DNA of 17,672 nt from CAZERD01 sp964515405 (lineage in GTDB: Bacteria > Campylobacterota_A > Desulfurellia > Desulfurellales > CAZERD01): positions 1 to 17,672 of the forward strand of contig CAZERD010000026.1 in NCBI GenBank assembly GCA_964515405.1, written 5' to 3'. Positions 1 through 6,728 of the stretch are shown piece by piece. Below the pieces are notes generated by a model. It was not told where the DNA came from. It was given only the letters and a program-made list of their open reading frames with translations, and made no database searches. Position numbers and translations under genes: made by a program. How positions within the stretch are numbered: the first letter of the stretch is position 1; each line of letters opens with the position of its first letter.

Positions 1-1
1 A

Positions 2-1816
2 CCAGCACTCTTGATCTCGCACAACAAGACCCTGGCTGCACAGCTGTACAACGAATTTTCAAGATTCTTCCCAGAGAACGCTGTAGAATATTTCATAAGC
101 TACTATGACTACTACCAGCCAGAGGCGTACATTCCAAGAACAGACACCTACATAGCAAAGGACGCTTCCATAAATGACGAAATAGACAGACTGAAACAGA
201 AAACAACAATGAGTTTGTTAACAAGAAAAGATACAATAGTGGTTGCAAGCGTCTCATGCATATACGGCATAGGAGAAAAGGAGGAATATTCTGGGCTTTC
301 TCTGAAGATATCCATAGGGGACACAATAACAAGAGAACAACTCATAAGAAGATTTGTGGAACTCCAGTATTCAAGAAATGATATCTCCTTTGAAAGAGGA
401 ACATTCAGAGTCAGAGGGGATATCATAGACATATATCCATCATATATGCATAACATGGCTATCAGGATAGAACTGTTTGACGACTACGTGGACAGAATGA
501 CACTGTTTGATCCTGTATCAGGAAAAACTATAGAAGAAAGACAATCAGCCATAATTTTCCCAACCACCCACTACGCCGTAAGCAGAAAAAAACAGCTCAA
601 GGGTATAGCCTCTATAAGAAAAGAACTTGAAGAAAGAATAAAATACTTCAAAGAGAAGGGAAAACTTATAGAGTCTCAGAGAATAGAAGAAAGGGTAAAT
701 TTTGACATAGAAATGATAAGAGAAACAGGAACGTGTCATGGGATAGAAAACTATTCCATACATTTTTCAAATAGGAAAAGCGGAGAACCACCAGCAACTC
801 TCATAGACTACTTTGGTGGGAATTTTTTAACAATCATAGACGAATCCCATGTAACCATACCACAACTTAGGGGCATGTACAGAGGTGACTATTCAAGAAA
901 GAAAACCCTCGTGGATTATGGCTTTAGGCTACCTTCTGCCCTTGACAATAGACCTCTAAGATACGAGGAACTCACCAAGAAATGGGACCAAGTCTTATTC
1001 GTCTCAGCTACACCAGCAGAATACGAAAGGGAGCTATCAAAACCCCACATCGTAGAGCAGATAATAAGACCAACAGGACTCATGGATCCACCGATAGAGG
1101 TAAGAAGTATGGATACCGCTGTGGACGACCTCTACGGAGAAATTAAAAAAAGCACAAAAAAAGACTACAAAGTGCTTGTAACCACCCTAACAAAGAAAAT
1201 GGCCGAGGACCTAAGTGAGTACTACAACAATCTGGGGCTCAAAACCCGGTATATGCACTCAGAACTGAACACCTTGGAAAGAGCCAAGCTCATAGCCGAC
1301 CTGAGAAATAATCTCTTTGATGTCATAATAGGAGTTAATCTGCTGAGAGAAGGGTTGGATATACCCGAAGTAAACCTTGTGGCAATACTGGACGCTGACA
1401 AGGAAGGTTTCTTGAGAAGCTCTACAAGTCTCATACAAACCGCCGGAAGGGCTTCCAGAAATGCCGAATCGAAAGTCATATTTTATGCAAACTCAGTAAC
1501 AGAATCTATGAGAGAAGCAATAGAAGAAACAGCAAGAAGACGAAAAATACAGGAAGAGTACAATAAGCAAAACAACATAAAACCACAGACGATAATAAAG
1601 GCAAAAGACTCTAAGGTGCTCGAAATGTGCAATCTTGACTATGTTAAGCTCGACGAAAGAATCAAGGAACTCCCGGTGGACAGAAAGAAAATTCCTGAAT
1701 TGATAAAAAAACTCAAAAAGCAAATGATGGAAGTAGCAAAGAGAATGGAGTTTGAAAAAGCTATTCAGATAAGGGAAGAGATAGAACGTCTCAAAAAACT
1801 TGACCTTGAACTATAA
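2..1816 (+). CDS. uvrB: UvrABC excision nuclease subunit B, 5' end cut off by the window
   Basis: UvrB is the DNA-damage-verifying helicase-like subunit of bacterial nucleotide excision repair. It is loaded by UvrA, then recruits UvrC to cut the damaged strand. The reading frame is open to the left edge, so the gene starts outside the window. About 605 residues are visible, against roughly 660 for the family, and the missing part holds the Walker A loop. Visible landmarks in order are the SHNKTLAAQLYNEF segment at the edge, the YYDYYQPEAY beta-hairpin that probes DNA, the helicase motif II DESH, the SATPAEYE motif, the GVNLLREGLDIPE segment, motif VI QTAGRASRN, and a C-terminal UVR domain (about the last 40 residues) that contacts UvrC. 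The TTG at position 11 is not the true start, because homology continues upstream of it. The gene is followed after 50 nt by smsC, which has its own candidate promoter. Confidence 0.97.
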   Translation, partial: PALLISHNKTLAAQLYNEFSRFFPENAVEYFISYYDYYQPEAYIPRTDTYIAKDASINDEIDRLKQKTTMSLLTRKDTIVVASVSCIYGIGEKEEYSGLSLKISIGDTITREQLIRRFVELQYSRNDISFERGTFRVRGDIIDIYPSYMHNMAIRIELFDDYVDRMTLFDPVSGKTIEERQSAIIFPTTHYAVSRKKQLKGIASIRKELEERIKYFKEKGKLIESQRIEERVNFDIEMIRETGTCHGIENYSIHFSNRKSGEPPATLIDYFGGNFLTIIDESHVTIPQLRGMYRGDYSRKKTLVDYGFRLPSALDNRPLRYEELTKKWDQVLFVSATPAEYERELSKPHIVEQIIRPTGLMDPPIEVRSMDTAVDDLYGEIKKSTKKDYKVLVTTLTKKMAEDLSEYYNNLGLKTRYMHSELNTLERAKLIADLRNNLFDVIIGVNLLREGLDIPEVNLVAILDADKEGFLRSSTSLIQTAGRASRNAESKVIFYANSVTESMREAIEETARRRKIQEEYNKQNNIKPQTIIKAKDSKVLEMCNLDYVKLDERIKELPVDRKKIPELIKKLKKQMMEVAKRMEFEKAIQIREEIERLKKLDLEL

Positions 1817-1828
1817 AATCCTTATGAT
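1800..1828 (+). promoter_or_regulatory. Candidate sigma70 promoter for smsCB
   Basis: TTGACC at 1800-1805 and TATGAT at 1823-1828 are separated by 17 bp, each one base from the sigma70 consensus. The -35 element overlaps the last codons of uvrB. Transcription would start near 1835, giving a leader of about 30 nt before smsC. This was read by eye. It suggests that the Fe-S genes can be expressed independently of uvrB. Confidence 0.6.
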
Positions 1829-1829
1829 T

Positions 1830-1847
1830 CTTGAGACTTTTGAGGCT
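1830..1847 (+). repeat. Tandem 9-bp direct repeat at the presumed smsC transcription start
   Basis: CTTGAGACT (1830-1838) is followed directly by TTTGAGGCT (1839-1847), with 7 of 9 positions identical. The repeat sits just downstream of the candidate -10 element and before the ribosome binding site. An inverted repeat CCTTATG (1820-1826) / CATAAGG (1850-1856) brackets it. Its position suits an operator, but this is inference and a chance repeat is possible. Confidence 0.35.
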
Positions 1848-1866
1848 AACATAAGGAGTAAAAAAC

Positions 1867-2592
1867 ATGCTGAAGCTTGAAGCCATCAGTTACCAGAGAA
1901 ATGGAAAAGAAATCATAAAGAACGTGTCCATGCAGTTTGAGGATGGAAAAACATACGGTATAGTTGGAAACAACGGTGTTGGTAAATCAACATTAGGATA
2001 CATAATCATGGGGCTCTCAGATTACTCTCCTAAAACGGGTACAATAACACTCGACGGTGAGGATATAACCAAGTTAAGTATAACAGATAGGGCAAAAAAA
2101 GGTATAACCCTCTCATGGCAGGAACCAGCAAGATTTGAAGGACTAACAATTAAGCAGTACCTGTCCATCGGAAATCCTACCATGGACGACATAAGAAGTG
2201 CCCTAATTACAGTCAATTTGGATCCAGATAAATACCTTGGAAGATTTGTTGATAAGAAGCTCTCAGGCGGAGAAAGGAAAAAGGTGGAATTGGCAAGCTG
2301 TCTTCTGCTCAAGCCAAAATACGTAATACTGGACGAACCAGATTCAGGTATAGATATAATGAGCCTGGACATGATAATAAACCTTATAAAAACATTCAAG
2401 GACAGCGGAACTACGGTTATAGTGATAACCCATAGAAAAGAAATAGCAAGAATATGCGATTATTCCTACCTCGTCTGTGGAGGTAAAGTGCTGCTTGAAG
2501 GAGACAGTAATAAGATAATAAAATACTACGAAGAAGTATGTGATGCGTGTGATCACATAAACTATCCGGAGGAAAATGGTGAACGAAGTTAA
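1867..2592 (+). CDS. smsC: SmsC/SufC-type Fe-S cluster assembly ATPase
   Basis: This is the cytosolic ABC-type ATPase of the minimal SUF-like (SMS) Fe-S assembly system. It works with SmsB and drives conformational change during cluster building. It has 241 residues, normal for SufC. Visible motifs are Walker A GNNGVGKST (about 34-42), the Q-loop SWQEPARF typical of SufC (Q85), signature LSGGERKK (about 132-139), Walker B YVILDEPDSGID with catalytic Glu157, and switch His189 (VITHR). There is no membrane segment, which fits SufC rather than a transporter. The C-terminus carries an extra CDACDH motif (C225, C228, H230). The ATG is preceded by AAGGAG at 1853-1858 with 8 nt spacing. The gene overlaps smsB by 14-17 nt. 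No SufS, SufU or SufE gene lies nearby, which separates this pair from the full SUF operon. Confidence 0.92.
   Translation: MLKLEAISYQRNGKEIIKNVSMQFEDGKTYGIVGNNGVGKSTLGYIIMGLSDYSPKTGTITLDGEDITKLSITDRAKKGITLSWQEPARFEGLTIKQYLSIGNPTMDDIRSALITVNLDPDKYLGRFVDKKLSGGERKKVELASCLLLKPKYVILDEPDSGIDIMSLDMIINLIKTFKDSGTTVIVITHRKEIARICDYSYLVCGGKVLLEGDSNKIIKYYEEVCDACDHINYPEENGERS
2568..2572 (+). promoter_or_regulatory. Ribosome binding site that decides the smsB start
   Basis: GGAGG lies 3 nt before the ATG at 2576 but 6 nt before the in-frame GTG at 2579. Spacing favours the GTG, although ATG is the better initiator. Either start makes almost the same protein. Confidence 0.5.
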
Positions 2593-3538
2593 GGGATACG
2601 AGAAAGAGTTTGAAGAACTGGTAAATATATATGAAAAAAACACAAACGATAAAAGCCTTAGAAACCCATCCATAGCCACAATAATTATAAACGAAAACAG
2701 AGTGGTTGGCCTAAACAGCATAGAAGGCATGCATATTTCATCAAAGGTACGCGGGGACGGGGTTGTCATAATAAATGTGGAAATAGATAACAACACAAAA
2801 ATACCTATGCCCGTTCATTTATGCACCGGGTTTCTAAAAAAAACAGGAGAACAACTCCTCAGGTTCAACTACCATATAGGGAACAACGTGGTCGTGAGAT
2901 TTAAGTCCCACTGCATCCTTACGAATGTTGAAAAGCTACATCACCACATGATAAGCGAAATGTACATTGGAAAAAACTCAAGGGTTGTGTATACCGATGA
3001 GCACTTCCACAATGAAAATGGTGGTATTTTTGTAGAAACTATCACAAACGTCAAAATAGATAGCAACTCTTACTTTGAAAGCAGGTTCTTTGAAACAAAA
3101 ACCAGAGTTGGAAGAATTAACGTAATACTTGATATAGAACTCTTACACAATGCAAAGGCAGAACTAGAAAGTAAAATATACGGTAAAGAAGACGACATAA
3201 TAGACATAAAGGAGGTACTAAAGCTCAACGGAGAACACTCTTCTGGAATAGCTAAGTCAACAGTGGTGGCTACAGACTCAACTGTAGCACACGTCATTAA
3301 TGAAGCTTATGGCAATGGAGCCTACTCACGAGGACACATAGAGTGCAACGAGGTAGTGAAGGGACCATATGTCTCCGTATCAACTGTACCTGTACTTAAG
3401 GTTCAAAACGAAAAAGCGGAGCTTACACACGAGGCGAGCGTTGGAAGAATAAGTCATGATCAACTGGAAACGCTCATGGCAAAAGGACTGACAGAAGAAG
3501 AAGCAACCCAGCTTATAGTCAACGGATTACTATCTTAG
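2576..3538 (+). CDS. smsB: SmsB/SufB-SufD-family Fe-S assembly scaffold
   Basis: This is the beta-helix scaffold partner of SmsC, on which Fe-S clusters are thought to be assembled in the cytosol. It has 320 residues, shorter than E. coli SufB (about 495) and SufD (about 420), and lacks most of their N-terminal region. The C-terminal region matches SufB closely: the HIECNEVV segment places Cys257 where SufB has its essential cluster-building cysteine (E. coli Cys405), and THEASVGRISHDQL places His285-Glu286 at the conserved HEA motif that includes SufB Glu434. The ending, with LTEEEATQLIVNG, is the family's usual tail. Only one SufB/D gene is present, so the scaffold is presumably a homodimer rather than SufB-SufD. 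The start is either ATG 2576 or GTG 2579. Translation is likely coupled to smsC through their overlap. Confidence 0.9.
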   Translation: MVNEVKGYEKEFEELVNIYEKNTNDKSLRNPSIATIIINENRVVGLNSIEGMHISSKVRGDGVVIINVEIDNNTKIPMPVHLCTGFLKKTGEQLLRFNYHIGNNVVVRFKSHCILTNVEKLHHHMISEMYIGKNSRVVYTDEHFHNENGGIFVETITNVKIDSNSYFESRFFETKTRVGRINVILDIELLHNAKAELESKIYGKEDDIIDIKEVLKLNGEHSSGIAKSTVVATDSTVAHVINEAYGNGAYSRGHIECNEVVKGPYVSVSTVPVLKVQNEKAELTHEASVGRISHDQLETLMAKGLTEEEATQLIVNGLLS

Positions 3539-3541
3539 AAC

Positions 3542-3784
3542 ATGATAAAACTGATATTTCTTGCCATTTTATTGTTCATAGTATGGCAGGCATATTCGCT
3601 GAAGAAAAAAGCCGACAGGTTTTTAGGCAGGAAAACGAAAGAAAGAGGAGAAGAACTGGTCCAATGTAAAAACTGCGGAGTATACATACCAAAATCCGAG
3701 GCTGAAAGTAAATTAAGCCTGAAAGGCGAAACACTTTACTTTTGCTCAAAACAATGCAAAAAAACCTATCTGAAAAAGCAGTAA
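3542..3784 (+). CDS. Small membrane-anchored zinc-ribbon protein (PP0621-like)
   Basis: This is an 80-residue protein. Residues 2-20 form one hydrophobic segment followed by a Lys/Arg-rich stretch, so it is probably a single-pass inner-membrane protein with its C-terminal part in the cytosol. The C-terminal half has four cysteines in a treble-clef or TRASH-like pattern, CKNC (42, 45) and CSKQC (68, 72), which would hold one zinc or other metal ion. The layout of short anchor, basic linker and small metal knuckle resembles the PP0621 family of unknown function. It begins 3 nt after the smsB stop with no clear ribosome site, so it is probably translated by coupling. It overlaps the next gene by about 31 nt. 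A link to metal or Fe-S handling is suggested only by position. Confidence 0.7.
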   Translation: MIKLIFLAILLFIVWQAYSLKKKADRFLGRKTKERGEELVQCKNCGVYIPKSEAESKLSLKGETLYFCSKQCKKTYLKKQ

Positions 3785-4992
3785 GTATACTGTTCCTATC
3801 GGCACTGCTGTTAGCTATCTCAGCACCATTGTCCATAGCGGCCGATAACGTGGCAATAGGTATAGGTTTAGTAGGAATTATACTATACTCAAAACAACTC
3901 CACTTCAACAAACTCGACTACAGGATCCTATCCGTATCAGTAATCGGATTCATATCATCCATCCTCTCAATAAAGCCCATATACAGCCTGAAAAACAGCC
4001 ACTACGCCTGGCACTTTATACCGTATGTGGTGGTTTCAAGGTTGCAAAAGAATAAAATAAAACCACTACTAACCGTGCTCGGGGTATCTGTTTCAGTGGC
4101 AAGCCTCGGAGTAATATTTCAAGCCTTTACAGGCATACCTCCACAACACATATTCCAGGCTGGAATACGCATCCACCTCCTTACGCATCCCATAAGAGCT
4201 GCCGGTTTCTTTGACGATGCCCTAACCACAGGGGGCGTAATTACACCTGCTCTTCTCCTCTTTCTTGGACTACTCATCTTTGAAAAAAACAAATCATTTA
4301 AAGTCTTATACATGCTTGTTATAGCGCTATCAGGACTTGCATTGATCTTCACCATGGATAGAGCATACTGGCTGGGATTCGCCTTAGCCGTCCTTGCACT
4401 CCCACTCGTATACAAACATAGGATATCCCTAATAATCACACTTCTGTTCATAACAGTATCATGGGGAATATATTTTTCCATTCCCATGATACATCAGAGA
4501 GTACAAACAGCTATCCACTACAAGCAAAACCCATCCGCTATTGATAGACTCAACATGTGGTCATCCGCCTTAGAAATATACAAACACTACAATCTCAGAT
4601 ACAAACTCATAGGATGCGGAAGTGGAAACGTATCTCATCTGTTGAGGCCATACCTGGTAAAAAAAGCAAAACAAACCTACGGCATTAAACACTTCAAAGA
4701 GCATATATTTAGCGCGGTTCACAATGAATACCTTCAGATACTCGTAAAATGGGGCATAATAGGTCTAATAATATGGCTCTACCTGTGGATTTATATACTA
4801 CTGAGAAACATAACTTTTATCAAGAGAACGGAAAATCCATTCTCAAGGGCTGTAACCATAGGACTAACACTGGGTTTTATAGCATTTCTCGTAGGTGGAT
4901 TCTTTGAACACAACGTTGGGGACGCTGAAGTTATAATCTTCATCATGTATCTTTTGGGTATTAACGGGAATATATTGGAGGGAGAGTTATGA
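3754..4992 (+). CDS. O-antigen ligase / Wzy_C-family polytopic membrane protein
   Basis: This inner-membrane protein of about 412 residues has some ten hydrophobic segments. The family joins polysaccharide carried on undecaprenyl diphosphate to an acceptor (WaaL on lipid A-core) or polymerises repeat units (Wzy). The diagnostic part is the large periplasmic loop that includes the segment from RLNMWSSALEIYKHY to HNEYLQILVKWGIIGL, with the conserved His of the Wzy_C signature at about residue 323. WaaL and Wzy cannot be told apart from sequence alone, so no symbol is given. I chose the ATG at 3754; an in-frame TTG at 3742 would add four residues. It overlaps the preceding gene by 31 nt and the transaldolase by ATGA. 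No glycosyltransferases or flippase lie nearby, so it is detached from any surface-polysaccharide cluster. Confidence 0.8.
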   Translation: MQKNLSEKAVSILFLSALLLAISAPLSIAADNVAIGIGLVGIILYSKQLHFNKLDYRILSVSVIGFISSILSIKPIYSLKNSHYAWHFIPYVVVSRLQKNKIKPLLTVLGVSVSVASLGVIFQAFTGIPPQHIFQAGIRIHLLTHPIRAAGFFDDALTTGGVITPALLLFLGLLIFEKNKSFKVLYMLVIALSGLALIFTMDRAYWLGFALAVLALPLVYKHRISLIITLLFITVSWGIYFSIPMIHQRVQTAIHYKQNPSAIDRLNMWSSALEIYKHYNLRYKLIGCGSGNVSHLLRPYLVKKAKQTYGIKHFKEHIFSAVHNEYLQILVKWGIIGLIIWLYLWIYILLRNITFIKRTENPFSRAVTIGLTLGFIAFLVGGFFEHNVGDAEVIIFIMYLLGINGNILEGEL

Positions 4993-5639
4993 AGATATTC
5001 CTTGACACAGCAAATGTTGAAAGCATACGTGAATATGCAGAAATGGGCATAGTTGACGGTGTTACCACCAATCCAACCCTTATAGCTAGAGAAAATAAGG
5101 AGTTCGAACCCCTAATAAGGGAAATCTCATCAATAGTGAAAGGACCAATCAGTGCGGAAGTATTATCCCTTGATGTGGAGGGAATGCTCAGAGAAGCCAA
5201 GAAACTCGCGTCCATAAATGACAACATCGTCGTAAAATTACCTATGACGAAGGAATCTGTAAAAGCAACACGCACTCTCTCAAAAGAGGGAATCAAGGTA
5301 AACATGACTCTAATATTCTCACCTGCACAGGCACTCCTGGCAGCAAAAGCTGGGGCAAGATTCCTTAGTCCCTTTATAGGCAGGCTAGACGATATATCTT
5401 CAAACGGAATAGAACTTGTATATTCCATAAGGGAGATACTGGACAACTATGATTTCGACTGCGAAATAATAGCTGCAAGCATAAGGCATCCCATGCACGT
5501 GTTAGAAGCAGCAAAAGCTGGGGCAGACATATCCACCATGCCACCAAGCGTGCTGGAACAGATGTTTAAACATCCGCTTACAGACATAGGGATACAGAGA
5601 TTCCTGAACGACTGGGAGAAAACATTTGGAGAACCTTAG
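4989..5639 (+). CDS. tal: Transaldolase, small TalC/MipB-type
   Basis: This enzyme moves a dihydroxyacetone unit between sugar phosphates in the non-oxidative pentose phosphate pathway, through a Schiff base on lysine. It has 216 residues, the size of the short single-domain class. The N-terminal FLDTANV and GVTTNPTLIA motifs are typical, and Lys83 in VVKLPM is the catalytic lysine. Related fructose-6-phosphate aldolases have Gln59 and Tyr131 at two deciding positions (E. coli FsaA). This protein has Glu57 (SAEV) and Phe129 (SPFIGR), the transaldolase pattern, so transaldolase is preferred over aldolase. The ATG overlaps the upstream stop as ATGA and has GGAGG at 4977-4981, 7 nt before it. 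It overlaps rdgB by 14 nt. Confidence 0.92.
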   Translation: MKIFLDTANVESIREYAEMGIVDGVTTNPTLIARENKEFEPLIREISSIVKGPISAEVLSLDVEGMLREAKKLASINDNIVVKLPMTKESVKATRTLSKEGIKVNMTLIFSPAQALLAAKAGARFLSPFIGRLDDISSNGIELVYSIREILDNYDFDCEIIAASIRHPMHVLEAAKAGADISTMPPSVLEQMFKHPLTDIGIQRFLNDWEKTFGEP

Positions 5640-6225
5640 AGAAGCAGTTTTGGCTACAAATAATAGAAACAAGGTAAGAGAATTCAGAGAAATACTACCT
5701 GAGCTCCTGCTCAAACCAGCCTCTGACCTAACAGAAGAATTTTCTCCTGAGGAAACAGGCAGCACGTTTTACGAAAATGCCGTTATAAAAGCAAATGAAC
5801 TGTACAGTCTAACAAAACATCCATTCATTATAGCCGAGGACTCCGGACTCGAAGTATTTGCCCTTAACGGTGCCCCAGGAATATTCTCATCCCGGTTTTC
5901 GGAAAAAGGAACAGACACAAGCAACATAACCAAACTACTAACATCTATGCTGAATAATGCAGATAGAAGAGCAAGATTTGTATGCTGTGCAATCGCCCTG
6001 ATAAACGGCAACAAACTAATAAGCTCCCAAGGGTACATATATGGGAAAATTGCACATACCCCTCTTGGAACCTCAGGGTTTGGATATGACCCTGTATTTA
6101 TACCGGAAGGATATGGAAAAACATTCGCCCAAATGAGAAAATGGGAGAAAAACAGTCTTTCACACAGGAGAAATGCCTTAGAAGAACTCAGAAAGAAGCT
6201 GAAAAAAGAGGGAGTAATAACATGA
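5626..6225 (+). CDS. rdgB: RdgB/HAM1-type non-canonical purine NTP pyrophosphatase
   Basis: This enzyme hydrolyses dITP, ITP and XTP to monophosphates and pyrophosphate, which keeps deaminated purines out of DNA and RNA. It has 199 residues, normal for the family. Motifs are TNNRNK near residue 11 (the S/TxNxxK phosphate-binding start), AEDSGLEV (about 70-77) with the conserved acidic pair, GAPGIFSSRF, the glycine-rich GTSGFGYDPVF, and the C-terminal SHRRNAL base-recognition motif. No ATG precedes the conserved core. The start is a TTG at 5626, supported by GGGAG at 5614-5618 with 7 nt spacing. It lies inside the end of the transaldolase gene, which suggests coupled translation. It ends in an ATGA overlap with lptA. 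Confidence 0.95.
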   Translation: MENLREAVLATNNRNKVREFREILPELLLKPASDLTEEFSPEETGSTFYENAVIKANELYSLTKHPFIIAEDSGLEVFALNGAPGIFSSRFSEKGTDTSNITKLLTSMLNNADRRARFVCCAIALINGNKLISSQGYIYGKIAHTPLGTSGFGYDPVFIPEGYGKTFAQMRKWEKNSLSHRRNALEELRKKLKKEGVIT

Positions 6226-6728
6226 AAACATTGTTCGTTACTTTAATGACACTACTCATCATACCCCAAGCTATAGCATCTTCTGGAATTAAAAAGTTCA
6301 TTAGGGAGAAAATACCAATACATATAACAGCAAGATCTTTCACTGCCCTCAATAACAAAGGGGTCTACATCTTCAAAGGAAACGTCATAGCAAAAAGAGG
6401 TAATGTAACACTTAAGTCAAACAAAATGGAAATATATAAAAACAAAAAATCCGGAGAAATAAAAGAAATTATCTGTACAGGAAATGTAATAATTACCCAG
6501 AAAAACAAAGAGGCCAAAGCACACAAAGCTATATACAACTACCCAACGGGTAGGATCACTCTAATAGGAAACGCATCTGTAAAGTCGAACAAAAACCTCA
6601 TAAGGGCTTATGAAATAGTATATTACCTGAACAGCGGTTACGCAGTAGCAAACTCAAGCAACAAGCATCCTGTAAGCGTAACCCTGTACCCAAACAAAAA
6701 TCTAACTCCTGGGGGAAACAAGAAATGA
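6222..6728 (+). CDS. lptA: LptA/OstA-like periplasmic LPS transport protein
   Basis: The protein has 168 residues. A signal peptide (about 1-20, hydrophobic, with likely cleavage after PQAIA) is followed by one OstA-type beta-jellyroll domain. Alternating short beta repeats such as GVYIFKGNVIAKRGNVTLKSNKMEIY and ICTGNVIITQ..AKAHKAIYNYPTG fit the LptA/LptC/LptD-N fold, which passes lipopolysaccharide through the periplasm from the LptBFGC complex to LptD. The ATG at 6222 overlaps the rdgB stop as ATGA and has GGAG at 6211-6214, so the longer open frame beginning at 6141 is not the real start. No other lpt genes are in the window. LptA is preferred over LptC because the hydrophobic N-terminus looks cleavable and the protein is short and soluble. 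Confidence 0.8.
   Translation: MKTLFVTLMTLLIIPQAIASSGIKKFIREKIPIHITARSFTALNNKGVYIFKGNVIAKRGNVTLKSNKMEIYKNKKSGEIKEIICTGNVIITQKNKEAKAHKAIYNYPTGRITLIGNASVKSNKNLIRAYEIVYYLNSGYAVANSSNKHPVSVTLYPNKNLTPGGNKK

Noticed and set aside
11..13. TTG as a true uvrB start
   Set aside because: UvrB homology continues through the codons before it and the Walker A region must lie further upstream, outside the window.
1867..2592. smsC as a generic ABC transporter ATPase
   Set aside because: The SWQEPARFEG segment is SufC-like, the next gene is a SufB/D-type scaffold, and no permease gene is adjacent.
6141..6221. A 27-residue N-terminal extension of lptA from an upstream ATG
   Set aside because: It lies wholly within rdgB. 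The ATG at 6222 has a good ribosome site and gives a proper signal peptide at the very N-terminus.
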